Source: Apostichopus japonicus (lineage: Eukaryota > Echinodermata > Holothuroidea > Aspidochirotida > Stichopodidae). Taken from it: 64,000 nt of DNA. Under the pieces are notes generated by a model that worked only from the letters and a program-made list of their open reading frames with translations, was not told where the DNA came from and ran no database searches. Made by a program: the position numbers and the translations under genes. Shown here one piece after another: positions 1 to 10,172 of this stretch (position 1 is its first letter; the number at the start of each line of letters is the position of its first letter). The stretch lies in contig NC_092582.1 in the NCBI RefSeq assembly GCF_037975245.1, positions 19,370,577 through 19,434,576 of the forward strand. Direction: 5' to 3'.

Positions 1-435
1 GAGAGAAAAAGGAGAAAAGGAGGGAGTACACTAAAAGAAAAACGTCAAGACACCGGGAAGAGAAAGAGGAACAGTGGCATCATAACAGCGCTGATCCCTA
101 TTATATACACATGGCCGGGTAGCCAGTGACGGATCGAAGATTCCGGAAGGGGCGTGCGCCTCACCCTACCCCTTACACCGACAACTCCATTTTTGACGTT
201 TCCATTTTCCCTCTCTCACTAATGTATCTATATATATATATATACTATATATGGTCTATCATAACGCGTGTGTGTGTATGGACACCTTAAACAATAATGA
301 AACCAACTGTGGCTGGTCTCGAACTCGACCGAGTCGTCGGGGAACATGACGCATTTCGGGAAGGGACGACCGCCCCCCCCCCCCCCGAGCATATTTTTGT
401 TATGATATCGCTAGTAATTTCAAAATAGAAAATGC
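1..435. other. No gene recognised; low-complexity intergenic DNA
   Basis: No coding feature can be supported here. There is a short TA run near 229-250 and a C run near 371-386. A sequence beginning CAGTGACGGATCG at 124 resembles the left ends of the hAT-like elements found further on, but no matching right end or target-site duplication was found. Confidence 0.4.
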
Positions 436-439
436 TTAG

Positions 440-1085
440 ATGCAACTTTCAAGGCCTGGGAAGTGTCATTTCAAGCGATCTGGGAGGTATTTTCGGCCAA
501 TTTTTTTTTTGTACGCTTCGCGCCAACTCATGGTGGCGCTTCGCTAAGATAGTTTGCCCACAGGCTTCGCCCCTCCCTTGGCAATTTCTTCGCTACGCGC
601 CTGTTCGGTTTGTAAAGCAAACAGCAGATATCACATCATATCAGTGAGCATAATAATGGCGGTTCCAGGATGAGCAGCCTCAAAACTGTCGATGTGTGTA
701 GTCAAAGGAGCCCAATACGATTTGGGGCTGTAACGACTTGCCCGAAAAATATAACCGAAATTTTTCGCGCGCTCCGCATGTTAATGTCAATATCATATAA
801 GCAAGCATCGGTTATTACATCGCACTGTGCCATCGTGTACCGTACGGTCCGTGGAAGTTTCGCAGAATACCGCGGGATGCTAATGTAAACAACGAAATGT
901 CTTATGTAGATGGAGAAAAAGCATGGAGGTCCAATTATGTCGAATTCTCTTTTACATTAGTAATGGCGAATTAGTCGGCCAAGCTTAGAACTGTTTATTA
1001 ATTATTATATTGCCCGAATTTTCAGAAAAAATATTTGGTTGGGGTGGGGGCCGCAGCCCCCCCCCCCGCCTCCTACGCCTATGTG
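440..1085 (-). repeat. Fragment of dispersed hairpin-core repeat family
   Basis: Positions about 511-566 carry the minus-strand version of a module seen nine times in this window: GCGGAGCG, a GCGCCA/TGGCGC stem, then GCGAAGCG/GCGGAGCG and GTAC. The right part (about 1013-1085) ends in a G/C run followed by CCTCCTACGCCTATG. This matches, in reverse complement, the end of the family copies at 29056 and 35330. Several short open frames cross this stretch, but none resembles a protein, and I treat them as chance. Confidence 0.45.
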
Positions 1086-1574
1086 TGTAGTGTTCGGTTT
1101 AGGAATATCTGGTATTTTCATTTCCTTCAACCAAGTTTTATAATAGCCGTTATAAGAGGTTTTAATATTTGTACACCAATAATGTCTGAATTTTCGAAAA
1201 TTTCCTGACCAACAATCTTCATCATACTTCCCTCTACTCGTGTAATTTTGACCGGTCTGTTAGGGGTTGAAGGAGGTTTTTCTATATTGGTTGTCCATAG
1301 ATGACATTTCTTGCAACATTATGGGTATGTCTTGAAGTGAGTTTATTCCCGAATGTGAATTTTCAAATTCTGAACAAATAATGGGCTGAAAACCTTGAAA
1401 AGTGGGGCTGTCGGGTATTGTGGGCCGCGACGTAGAATCACCTACAGAAGCAATGATCCACAGGACATGCGATGAGGTCGAATATGATGTGTGACTGGTG
1501 AAATCTTCAAAAAGGTTATGGATGGAAAAAAAAAACTATTGGGAAATACCTGGTTCTCAGGCAAAAGTGTACAA

Positions 1575-1735
1575 TCTGGTTGGTCATTTTCAAGCCCGAG
1601 AAGAGCCATTTCCGGTGATCTGGGGGGTATAGAAACCAGAAATTTTCTTGTACGCTGCGCGCCACCCGATGGTGGCGCTCCGCTTAGATAGTAATTCGCG
1701 CCCCGGGTTAGACGCCCCTGTAAACGGCCCAAACT
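1575..1735 (-). repeat. Hairpin-core repeat fragment
   Basis: A second minus-strand copy of the shared module: a CATTTCCGGTGATCTGGGG-type segment, GTACGCTGCGCGCCACC, GGTGGCGCTCCGCTTAGATAG, then GACGCCCCTG, which looks like a hAT-type right terminus. No left end or target-site duplication could be paired with it. The rest of 1086-2436 holds nothing I recognise. Confidence 0.45.
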
Positions 1736-2436
1736 ATTATATTTTGATATTCAATTACAACTGTGGCATGATAAAGGTCAGTCTACTGCAGACCTGTCAA
1801 CCTGTTTGACCAAAAAATAGGGAGAATAACATTTTTCAGGGCAAAAAAACCGGGAGAATAAGGGGAAAATAGGGAGGTTGGTAATTTTCAACTGAAATTA
1901 TATAAATACTCCTAATAAATAGTCTACAGTACCGCTCATGTATAACTGGACATGTGTACGCGCACAGGATCGTATAAAAGACGGAAGTACAATGGCGTAT
2001 AAAATCGTTGACAAACAAATTGCCGCGTTGACACCTCGTATAATCCCTGTACGAGTTTATACGCAGGTTATGCTATTGTGCTCAATGAATAGGGATTAAA
2101 GTCGCCGAAAGAATTAGTGAGATGTTTGAAACAGCCATTTCTTAAATCGTAGTTTAAGACGTGATATTCACCTAGCATCGAGGAGGACGCAGGTAACTGT
2201 TTTTTGTCGTATACAAGTAGCCTAAATGCGAACTGCACAAATTCGGTACGCCGCATATACAAACAAGTGACAACTTGTGTTTACTAAACTTGTGCACCAT
2301 GGCATATGCACAGTGCACGCCGTACTACTGTACTGTATTCAGGACTCGACCAAGGCCAACGTACAATAACGACATTGGGCGAAGTCTGAGAACTACGCAA
2401 GCGTAGAAGGAACATTGCATTGACGAGTTACCAACT

Positions 2437-2830
2437 TGACAAAACGACAATTATCTGCAAATTGACGAGTTGACGAGATGGTAACGTGACAAAATTCAGA
2501 AAATTGACGTTTTGACGAGATAACGGATCTCGTCAATGCATCAATTTTCTGCAAATTGACGAGTTGCACACCTACTACCATGTCGACAAAATGACAAAAT
2601 TCAGAAAATTGACGTTTTGACGAGATAACGGATCTCGTCATTGCAACAATTTTCTGCAAATTGACGAGTTGCACACTTACTACCATCTCGACAAGATGAC
2701 AAAATTCAGAAAATTGACGTTTTGACGAGATAACGGATCTCGTCAATGCAACAATTTTCTGCAAATTGACGAGTTGCACACTTACTACCAGCTCGACAAG
2801 ATGACAAAATTCAGAAAATTGACGAGTTGA
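2437..2830. repeat. 105-bp satellite, about 3.7 tandem units
   Basis: The segment TCAGAAAATTGACG recurs at 2496, 2601, 2706 and 2811, exactly 105 bp apart. Each unit also contains CAAATTGACGAGTTG and CGAGATAACGGATCTCG, the latter an inverted repeat. Because 105 is divisible by three, one minus-strand frame stays open through the array (2393-2779), but the repetitive translation is not a gene signature. Confidence 0.9.
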
Positions 2831-3289
2831 GATTATTCCATTACACTGCCTAAATCAAAGAGATCTTTTGCGCAATGAAAATCTAAGGTTGAAAAAGCAT
2901 TGTTGAGTGAAAATCTTCGCAAACAATCTAGCAGGAATAACAGCAAATTAGTCTCAAAACTCCTTTAATTGTAGTATATTTTGCGAATTATGACTGATCA
3001 TGGCATGTAGGAAATGCAATACGAAATAACTTAGGAGATTTTTGGCCACCTTAAGTGTATTGGAATTGTGACACGAACAAAATTTTGCTTTCACGTTTTG
3101 TGTTAACGAACTCAATTTTACCCTATCATTGTTAGTGTTTTAAACGATGTTTTCGCTGTATATATGTTTATAAACGCTCCGTGAAGTTTGTGAACAATCT
3201 CCGCACATGAAAACTTCTTGTACATAATGCACGTGCAGATAGCAAACCATTTTACATAGTTTATTCGCATTGAGAAGTCTAACTATTCA
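2831..3289. other. No feature seen
   Basis: AT-rich sequence between the satellite and a LINE 3' end. No open frame, repeat or splice-bordered exon could be supported on either strand. Confidence 0.4.
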
Positions 3290-3811
3290 TTTCATTTCAT
3301 TTATTTCGTCTATACATAAGAACAATAGAACAAAGTGGTATAGTATAAACAGGACACTAGAAAAACAATAGTAGTTTATCGAGCTAGCGACCAAAAATAA
3401 AAAAAAAAACAAAGAAAGAAGGTAACAATTAAGAGTAGAGATAAATAAACATGAGATAATCAATACTCAGTCAGCGTAGTTTTCAGTTAGGTGGGCTTTA
3501 AGTTTTCGCTTAAACGTTACATAAGATTTAACAGTTTTAATATCATTTGGAAGCACTTTCCAGGTTTTATAGCAGTAGTTGTTCAAGAGTAATTTACCGT
3601 GTTTCGAGTGATGTCTGATAACAGAAAAATGGGTATTATTCCTCGTTCTGTTACGAATATACGAGGAATTACAGGGATTAACAATATCACTAAAGACACG
3701 GGGGAGAATATTGTTGATATACTTATAAATAAAAGAACACATCTTGAGAACATGAACTAGGCGACAGTTAGGTTTCGTAAACGGCGCCTGGTCATTTCCA
3801 AAACAAACTAT
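3290..3811 (-). pseudogene. 3' end of a non-LTR retrotransposon (CR1-like tail)
   Basis: The minus-strand frame ending at 3467 reads through a typical C-terminal tail of CR1/Jockey-type reverse transcriptases. It has a FIYKYINNILP-type helix, then HFSVIRHHSKHGKLL and a WKVLPNDIK-type motif before the stop. In these families the region follows the thumb and comes from open reading frame 2. The reading frame also continues to the right into FGNDQAPFTKP, up to the edge of the Gypsy LTR at 3812. The LTR element therefore landed inside this older LINE fragment. There is no catalytic YADD/FADD box here, so it is an inactive remnant. The exact LINE clade cannot be set from this part. Confidence 0.6.
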
Positions 3812-4816
3812 TGTAACGCCGCCAACGTCTGGTAGTGTAAAACCTGTCTCGAAACCAACTGGAGGAGAGTAGGGGAGGTAGATGGGGGACGGGTACAGAT
3901 TAACTCTAAATCAGGAGGCAGACACCAGAGTTGTAAGATTAATAAAAGTATAATTTCTCATCTCGTTCTACATCTACAGCGTATAATACAATATTTACAT
4001 TTGCCCAATATAACGCACTGGGGTCGGGCACAACCCAATGATAAACATGGCTAAGTTAGACTGGGCTGCGCAAGGGTCGGGCAGTCTAGACGTCTGCAAT
4101 CCACCGGTGTCGGGCAGCATAGGCTTCGGGCATTCCGCTTGACTCGGGCAGCGCAGGTGTCGGGCAATCCGCTGGACTCGGGCAGCGCAGGGGTCGGGCA
4201 ATCCGCGGGACTCGGGCAGCGCAGGGGTCGGGCAATCCGCTGGACTCGGGCAGCGCAGGTGTCGGGCAATCCGCTGGACTCGGGCAGCGCAGGTGTCGGG
4301 CAATCCGCTGGACTCGGGCAGCGCAGGTGTCGGGCAATCCGCTGGACTCGGGCAGCACAGAGATGTGGGCACTCTAAAATGCTTAAACACATTTGTTTGG
4401 ACTTAGCAAATATCAAAGGCTTTACCACGAGCCGCCGGAAGGAAAGTTCCTCGTCTTGCACTCGACCGACTCTCCGACCCTCTGACTCACTCATTTACGA
4501 AAGAACCCTGCATTAAATACCCCGGAAATAACCCCCGTTTACACACGTCCGTACATAAACTGTAAAAAAAGGCTTAGACCAATCAGGGACTACTTGTATA
4601 TATAACTACGGTGAGTTGCGACCAATGGGATCGCCTCACACACCCACCGCCGTGCCTGCCTATGCCAGTCACGGGAATACATCGATATAGCAAAATTACG
4701 TAATCAGTTCCTGTTCCGGATAAACATCTCTCGTTACCTCCGCGGAGCGCAACAGATGTTACCCCTGAGGGAGCGAAACGTATCTCACTAAGTAAAAGTC
4801 GTAGCTTTCCGCTACA
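3812..4816 (-). repeat. 3' LTR of the Gypsy element
   Basis: It is the same length as the 5' LTR and nearly identical to it. Open frames of 90-147 codons on both strands inside the LTR arise because its GC-rich tandem repeats lack stop codons; they are not genes. Confidence 0.95.
4107..4372. repeat. 34-bp tandem repeat array inside the LTR
   Basis: GACTCGGGCAGCGCAGG starts at 4141, 4175, 4209, 4243, 4277, 4311 and 4345, a strict 34-bp period, with degenerate units on the left. The same array lies in the other LTR at about 11862-12127. Thirty-four is not a multiple of three, so the translated repeats cycle through all frames. Each unit contains CGGGCA twice. The array could affect LTR transcription or replication, but that is inference. 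Confidence 0.9.
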
Positions 4817-4828
4817 TTTCCCCCACCC
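4817..4828 (-). promoter_or_regulatory. Polypurine tract
   Basis: The minus strand reads GGGTGGGGGAAA immediately before the 3' LTR. An uninterrupted purine run broken by one T at this position is the usual plus-strand primer of LTR retroelements. Confidence 0.75.
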
Positions 4829-5461
4829 GAGCTACAAATGCGTCCTCGCATTTTCTATACCCAAAAACTAACTAACAATACAACAATTAATTAAAAATTG
4901 GTTCCTCTTAAAACAAATCACTTAATTTACAATATAAAGTGAGGGCAAGAACGTATGAGTTTAAGAACCAATCGTTTCAGCTTGAGTAACTCCTAGTTAC
5001 AGTACATTGTTTACCAAAAATAGCACGAAATAAGCATGAAAAGAAAATCAACTTACGTTTGATAAGAACATAAAGAAGGTAGTGAAAGAGGGTCCGTAAG
5101 TAAAATGTTAAACATAAAAATACGAAGTGTCCGTTCAAAAAGCACATAATTATCCACTTTTGTTCAATAAACAAAAACAAAATGCTGTGACACAAATGTT
5201 GTCCAAGTAAAAATAAATTTAAGTAACGAGAATACATGTGTCCATACAAAGAAACAACGTTTTGAAACAATTTTCCGTGATGGGTCTGGTTAACTTCGTT
5301 CCCGGCGATAATTTCGCTAATCATTCAAAACGGAATAAGCGTCCACAGAAAATTACAGGTTACGAAACCATGTATATAGAATGTTCTCTCCGGTATATAA
5401 AATAGAAAGAAATTATTTACAAAGTAACTGAAAGTTCGTTTCGCTGAAGGGTTGGTTGTCT
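4829..5461 (-). other. Non-coding 3' region of the Gypsy element
   Basis: AT-rich sequence lies between the stop of ORF3 and the polypurine tract. One minus-strand frame (4977-5324) is open for 115 codons. It is rich in phenylalanine and leucine codons with no domain I recognise, and no start context or family pattern supports it as a gene. Confidence 0.45.
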
Positions 5462-6073
5462 TTAAAATTTCTCTACAGTTACGTAGATCCTCCCATCCTG
5501 GAGTACCACCGTTGAAATCCTCTCCTTTGGTTGTCTGTCGTCGTTATTACCCACCATCGGTCTATTCGCATCTTCTATGGCCTTTTTTAGTACCTTGCGG
5601 GTCTGGTCTCCGTCGTTCGGCTGAGACAGGCTTCTTTTGAGTGGGGTTACCACTGGTGTTGGGGGAGTGTCCCTCTGCTCGATAGCTTCGTCCAAATGGT
5701 TTTCTTGCTGAAACTCCGTAGCCGAATGGGGTGATCCAACGATAGTCTGAAGTGTAGGCCAATCTGGCCGCTGGACCCTGGGTGGAGATCGAGGTTTGGA
5801 GGTACTAGGCTCGTTAGGTTCCTTTAAGCCTAGGCTTACCTGCCTGGTGTCTTCCGATTTATGGCGACTACTCTTATGTCGAACCACGTCGGCCTTCTTA
5901 TTAGACGAATAATCACATTCTTCACATCTAAAGAGTTTCCTGCCGTCCCCGTGTTTCTCCGCATAATGACGTTTCAGTTCACTGAGATCAGAGTAACGTC
6001 TTTTACAGTCTCTGCACTTGAATTCGGCTTCGTATAAGTGAGACATTTTTAGTTGTTCCCGATGAAGATGCAA
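5462..6073 (-). CDS. Accessory ORF3 with two C2H2 zinc fingers
   Basis: This 203-residue frame starts 160 nt after the pol stop and ends before the polypurine tract, the position where an env or accessory gene sits. Two fingers are clear: CRDCKRRY...HYAEKH at residues 20-41 and CEECDYSS...HKSSRH at 50-71, both C-X2-C-X12-H-X4-H, separated by a GDGRKLFR linker. The rest is a low-complexity, proline-, glutamate- and basic-rich tail ending in STVVLQDGRIYVTVEKF. There is no signal peptide or membrane segment, so it is not an envelope protein. A nucleic-acid-binding role (regulation or targeting) is inference. It may instead be a captured host exon, or be expressed from a spliced or subgenomic RNA. 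Confidence 0.75.
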   Translation of the reverse strand: MHLHREQLKMSHLYEAEFKCRDCKRRYSDLSELKRHYAEKHGDGRKLFRCEECDYSSNKKADVVRHKSSRHKSEDTRQVSLGLKEPNEPSTSKPRSPPRVQRPDWPTLQTIVGSPHSATEFQQENHLDEAIEQRDTPPTPVVTPLKRSLSQPNDGDQTRKVLKKAIEDANRPMVGNNDDRQPKERISTVVLQDGRIYVTVEKF

Positions 6074-6233
6074 CCCGGAAATGACTGTGTGGAAGATCTA
6101 GCTGAAACTAGTGTACGGCATAGTGTCCGATGTTTTGTTTTTCATGCCACGGTGGAGGAAAGATAAAACCACTATGGCAGTCAACAAGGAGATCCGCGGT
6201 GGTATTATCTTACGTAAGGCCAACGCGTCGACG

Positions 6234-9200
6234 CTACTGTTTTTGTAGATTTTCCACCTCGGTGACCGTTTGCTGAGGAGCTTCGCTGATCGAAGGCTTC
6301 CGTAACAACCACAGGGGCGGATCCTCTCCGATATAAGGCTTCAGACGGTCGTGATGAACTACCTGCGGTTTCTTCTTAGGTCGCATTTTAACACGATATA
6401 TGACATCTGAGAGTTTCTTCAGAATTTTTCCTGGCCCGTCCCAACGTTTCTGGAGTTTAGGGGAAATCCCTCTTTTCCTCTTGGTGTTTAGCAGCCATAT
6501 CAAATCCCCCTGAGTAAACTCCTGGTTGTATGCACCTTTATCGTGAAACTTCTTTTGTTTATCACTGGCTAGTTTTAGCTTCCCTCTTGCAATCTCATGT
6601 ATTCTGTGCATGGTCGTATCTAACTCCAGTACATATTTAGGGGTAGACTTACGGGGACTGTCCGTCTCGTCGGGTAGCCTGGGGAGTTGGGCGCTTAACG
6701 GCAAGGTAACCATCCTTCCCAGCATGATTTCAGCCGGTGAAAACCCGGTGCTTTCATGCTCCGCGGAGCGATAAGCCATTAACAGGTACGGCAGCCACGC
6801 ATCCCAGTCTTTCTGATTTTCACTTACAACAAGGGAGAGCATATCTTCTAGGGTCCGATTAAATCGCTCCACCATCCCGTCGGATTGTGGATGGAACGGT
6901 GTCGTCCTTGTCTTGTGAATGTCTAACAGTCGACACATATGTTGGAATAGTTCGGATTCAAATTGTCGGCCCTGATCAGTGTGAAGTCCTTCGGGGACAC
7001 CAAACCTGCAGATAAACTCTTCAACCAGTACCCTGGCGACAGTTTCGGCTTCCATGTCGGCTATCGCAAATGCTTCTGTCCATTTTGTGAAATAATCAGC
7101 TATGACAACGACGTACCGATTACCCCGACTCGATACTGGGAGTGGTCCCATGATATCCATGGCGCAACGTTGTAGTACGTGTCCGGCGCCATACTGCTTT
7201 AAGGATGCATTGGCCTTTTTCCTAGGGCCCTTTCGTGAAGCGCATGCGTCACAGCTCTTACACCATTTCTCCACGTGGCCCCTATAACCACTCCAGTAAT
7301 ACAGTTCTCGGATACGTTTAAGAGTCTTCTTCGTCATAAAATGGCCTGAAAGCCTATGGTTATGGGACTTATCCAGGATTTCTTCTTGAATTTCTTTTGG
7401 GACTACCAGCTGATGCAGTTCGCTATCTCCCGCGTCCGTCTCAAATTTACGATAGAGTACACCCCCTTTAAGAAGTAAGCGATCCCATTGGCTCCAATAG
7501 TTTTTTAAGGCCGGACTGCCTGCAGTTATTTGCTCCCAATTCGGTCTTGAATCCTGCACTTCTTTCCAGAGTAGTATAGGCCCAATGTCGCCGTCGTCAA
7601 TTTGCATTTTCCGCAACTCAGCATGTGTCCATCGGTGGAACCAGGAATATGGTTGACTTTGTGAAATATCTTGATGTTTCTCCACAATTCCAACAGCAGG
7701 CTCTGACTCATTTCGTCTGTTTATTACAAACACCTGTTTCACGGTCGGCTCCGCAAGATTTGCTTTGTCTGCCTGATCTTCTTTTTCTTCGGATTTTTCA
7801 CAGTGTCGGCATTCATTGCAGGGGCGTCTTGATAGGGCGTCAGCGTTACCGTGTATTCTTCCTGGTCGGTGTGTTATGTCAAAGTCATATGTTGAAACAG
7901 TCTCCAACCATCGGGCTAGCTGTCCCTCAGGATTACGAAAGTTTACTAGCCATCTTAAAGCGCCATGATCAGTTCGAACCACAAACTTGGCTCCATAGAG
8001 GTAGTGATGAAAGTGTTTGATCGAGAGAACAATGGCCAGCAGCTCCTTACGTGTAACGCAATAGTTCCTTTCCGTCTTAGACAGAGCCTTACTGAAGTAA
8101 GCTACAACCTTTTCTTGGGTAGACCCTTCAGTCACCTGGGACAGTACAGACCCTATGGCAAAGTTACTGGCATCACTGTCGAGGATGAATGCCCGTTTCT
8201 CGTCCGGATAGACTAAAATAGGCGCCGACGTGAGCTCCTGCTTCATCTTTCTGAAAGCAAGTTCACAGTCCTCATTCCATCTAAAGTCCCTTTCTTTTTC
8301 AGTTAGGCGAAACAAAGGTGCGCAAATATGGGAGAATCCCTTTACAAATCGGCGATAGTATGAACATAACCCGACGAAACTACGCACTTCCGTAGTGGAA
8401 CAGGGAGTAGGCCACTCTAGTACACACCGGACTTTCTCAGGGTCAGGGGCGATTCCTTCGCTTGAAACGACATGTCCTAGGTAGTTGACCTCCCTTCGGA
8501 AAAGATTACACTTTTTCGGGTTGAGCTTTAGTTTCGCCTCACGAAGCCTTTGAAAAACGCCAGCAAGTCGTTTTAGAGTTTTCTCGAAGGAGTCTCCATA
8601 TACGATGACGTCATCAAGATACAGCAAACACGTTTGCCACTGCAGACCCTTTAACACCCTCTCCATAAGTCTCTCGAACGTCGCCGGGGCGTTACAAAGT
8701 CCAAACGGAAGCACCTTAAACTGGAATAGACCACTTCCGGTAACGAAAGCAGTTTTTGGACGGTCGCGTTCTTGAACCTCAACCTGCCAGTACCCGCTCG
8801 CCAGATCGAGCGTTGAAAACCACTTTGCCCCGGAAAGAGTGTCTAGGGTGTCGTCAATTCGGGGTAGGGGGTACGAGTCCTTCTCGGTTACGTCATTTAG
8901 CTTCCTGTAATCGACACAGAACCTAGTGGAGCCGTCTTTCTTTTTCACTAGTACTATCGGTGACGCCCAAGCACTCATCGAAGGCTCGATAATGTCATGG
9001 TCAAGCATTCTCTCCACTTCTATCCGAGCCTCACCCTTACGGTGTATCGGGAGTCTACGTGGCGCTTGGCGAATTGGTCTTGCCGCCCCTGTGTTAATCT
9101 GATGTTGCACCAGGTCTGTTCGTCCGAGGTCCTCTTTTGATCTAGCAAAAACATCGGCATTGGCTGCAAGGCATTTCCTGACTTCACCGGCTTGCGCCTC

Positions 9201-10172
9201 GGTTAATTCAGTACAACTTCGCAATGCAAGCTCCTCTAAAGGTTCTGTCAACTGAGTAGGCCCAGTAGGCGGTACACCATCACCCCTATTTCTTCCTTGC
9301 AGGGTTCTACAGCCCACAGACGGATTGTTTTCTATTACTTCTGCAGAGTAGCATTCACCTACGAGTGTTCCCTCATACAGTGTAATAGGTCGGTTCGACG
9401 GGTTCATCAGTCTCAGCGGTACCAGCTCATTAGAGGGGTCTACGAGTATCTTGGCAACCATCACACCATGTCTTTCGGTAAACCTTTCGTTACACTCCAC
9501 TACAGCAGGTACCTCGACTCCAGCCATTCCTGGAATTCTCGCTGCTACCATTTTCTCGCTTTCCGGGGGGATCACTACCGTTTTAGCTATCACAACCCTA
9601 CAACCATCGAAATTCTTTTCGATGTTGTCATGTTGTATACCTCTAATGGTCAGCTCCCCTTTCCCAGCGTCAATGGTACAGTTATACCTCTGAAGGAAAT
9701 CGTAACCCAAAAGTGCATCGACATCGATGTCTGCTACCCAGATCTCATGCTCTACTGCAAAGCTACCTACTTTCAACTGGAGTCTACCACACCCCGAGAA
9801 CGCGAGGGGTCTACCGTCTGCAACAGCCATGTCGAGAGATACATCCTTGAGCTCCAAAGTCTTTTTGGCGGACAATTGCTCAAAGAATCCCGTTCGCACT
9901 ACCGTCAGGTCAGCTCCGGTGTCGACAAGTAAACTCACTTTGACACCCTCTAGCTCTCCCTGTACGTACAAACCTCTCGCACCTACAGACCGCAACCTCT
10001 TCCATGAGAGTGGTACATTGACGGGCTTACCATGTGGACTAGTCGATCTTTGCCCTACAAGACCGACTTCTCCTCGTTTTCCTGTTTCTTTGTCTCCTCT
10101 GCAGGGATAACATATTTCAGGGGGGAAGGACAGTTCCTCCGAATATGGCCCATCTCTCCACAGTTCCAGCAT
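6234..10172 (-). CDS. Pol polyprotein (protease, RT, RNase H, integrase)
   Basis: The open frame has 1312 residues counted from its first methionine; the true translation probably enters from gag by frameshift. Aspartic protease: LLVDTGADLTVV, Asp at about 84. Reverse transcriptase: LDLASGYWQVEV and the catalytic LLYLDDVIVYG at about 517-525. RNase H: FILDSDASNFAIG near 660. Integrase zinc finger: H...H...CKSCDAC near 935-965. Integrase core: AMDIMGPLP (about 1005), HTDQGRQF (about 1064) and GMVERFNR (about 1100), giving a D-D-X35-E triad. The C-terminal part includes a GPG...ILKKLSD-like SH3-type segment. There are no internal stops and all catalytic residues I checked are present, so the enzyme looks intact. 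The order RT-RH-IN places it in Ty3/Gypsy. Confidence 0.96.
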   Translation of the reverse strand: MLELWRDGPYSEELSFPPEICYPCRGDKETGKRGEVGLVGQRSTSPHGKPVNVPLSWKRLRSVGARGLYVQGELEGVKVSLLVDTGADLTVVRTGFFEQLSAKKTLELKDVSLDMAVADGRPLAFSGCGRLQLKVGSFAVEHEIWVADIDVDALLGYDFLQRYNCTIDAGKGELTIRGIQHDNIEKNFDGCRVVIAKTVVIPPESEKMVAARIPGMAGVEVPAVVECNERFTERHGVMVAKILVDPSNELVPLRLMNPSNRPITLYEGTLVGECYSAEVIENNPSVGCRTLQGRNRGDGVPPTGPTQLTEPLEELALRSCTELTEAQAGEVRKCLAANADVFARSKEDLGRTDLVQHQINTGAARPIRQAPRRLPIHRKGEARIEVERMLDHDIIEPSMSAWASPIVLVKKKDGSTRFCVDYRKLNDVTEKDSYPLPRIDDTLDTLSGAKWFSTLDLASGYWQVEVQERDRPKTAFVTGSGLFQFKVLPFGLCNAPATFERLMERVLKGLQWQTCLLYLDDVIVYGDSFEKTLKRLAGVFQRLREAKLKLNPKKCNLFRREVNYLGHVVSSEGIAPDPEKVRCVLEWPTPCSTTEVRSFVGLCSYYRRFVKGFSHICAPLFRLTEKERDFRWNEDCELAFRKMKQELTSAPILVYPDEKRAFILDSDASNFAIGSVLSQVTEGSTQEKVVAYFSKALSKTERNYCVTRKELLAIVLSIKHFHHYLYGAKFVVRTDHGALRWLVNFRNPEGQLARWLETVSTYDFDITHRPGRIHGNADALSRRPCNECRHCEKSEEKEDQADKANLAEPTVKQVFVINRRNESEPAVGIVEKHQDISQSQPYSWFHRWTHAELRKMQIDDGDIGPILLWKEVQDSRPNWEQITAGSPALKNYWSQWDRLLLKGGVLYRKFETDAGDSELHQLVVPKEIQEEILDKSHNHRLSGHFMTKKTLKRIRELYYWSGYRGHVEKWCKSCDACASRKGPRKKANASLKQYGAGHVLQRCAMDIMGPLPVSSRGNRYVVVIADYFTKWTEAFAIADMEAETVARVLVEEFICRFGVPEGLHTDQGRQFESELFQHMCRLLDIHKTRTTPFHPQSDGMVERFNRTLEDMLSLVVSENQKDWDAWLPYLLMAYRSAEHESTGFSPAEIMLGRMVTLPLSAQLPRLPDETDSPRKSTPKYVLELDTTMHRIHEIARGKLKLASDKQKKFHDKGAYNQEFTQGDLIWLLNTKRKRGISPKLQKRWDGPGKILKKLSDVIYRVKMRPKKKPQVVHHDRLKPYIGEDPPLWLLRKPSISEAPQQTVTEVENLQKQ

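Noticed and set aside
124-140. Left end of another hAT-like element
   Set aside because: Only the CAGTGACG start matches; no right end or duplicated target found.
2393-2779. 128-codon minus frame
   Set aside because: Translation of the 105-bp satellite; repetitive with no protein features.
3807-3811. 5-bp target-site duplication ACTAT for the Gypsy element
   Set aside because: Possible, but TG...CA termini favour giving the A to the LTR and a 4-bp CTAT duplication.
4107-4372. CRISPR array
   Set aside because: Units are directly tandem with no unique spacers, and the genome is eukaryotic.
3995-4494. Long open frames on both strands inside the LTRs (also at 11750-12249)
   Set aside because: They arise from the stop-free 34-bp GC-rich repeats, which read open in all frames; no domain or selection signal.
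5462-6073. Envelope gene, making the element an endogenous retrovirus
   Set aside because: The third ORF has no signal peptide, membrane segment or furin-type site and contains zinc fingers instead.
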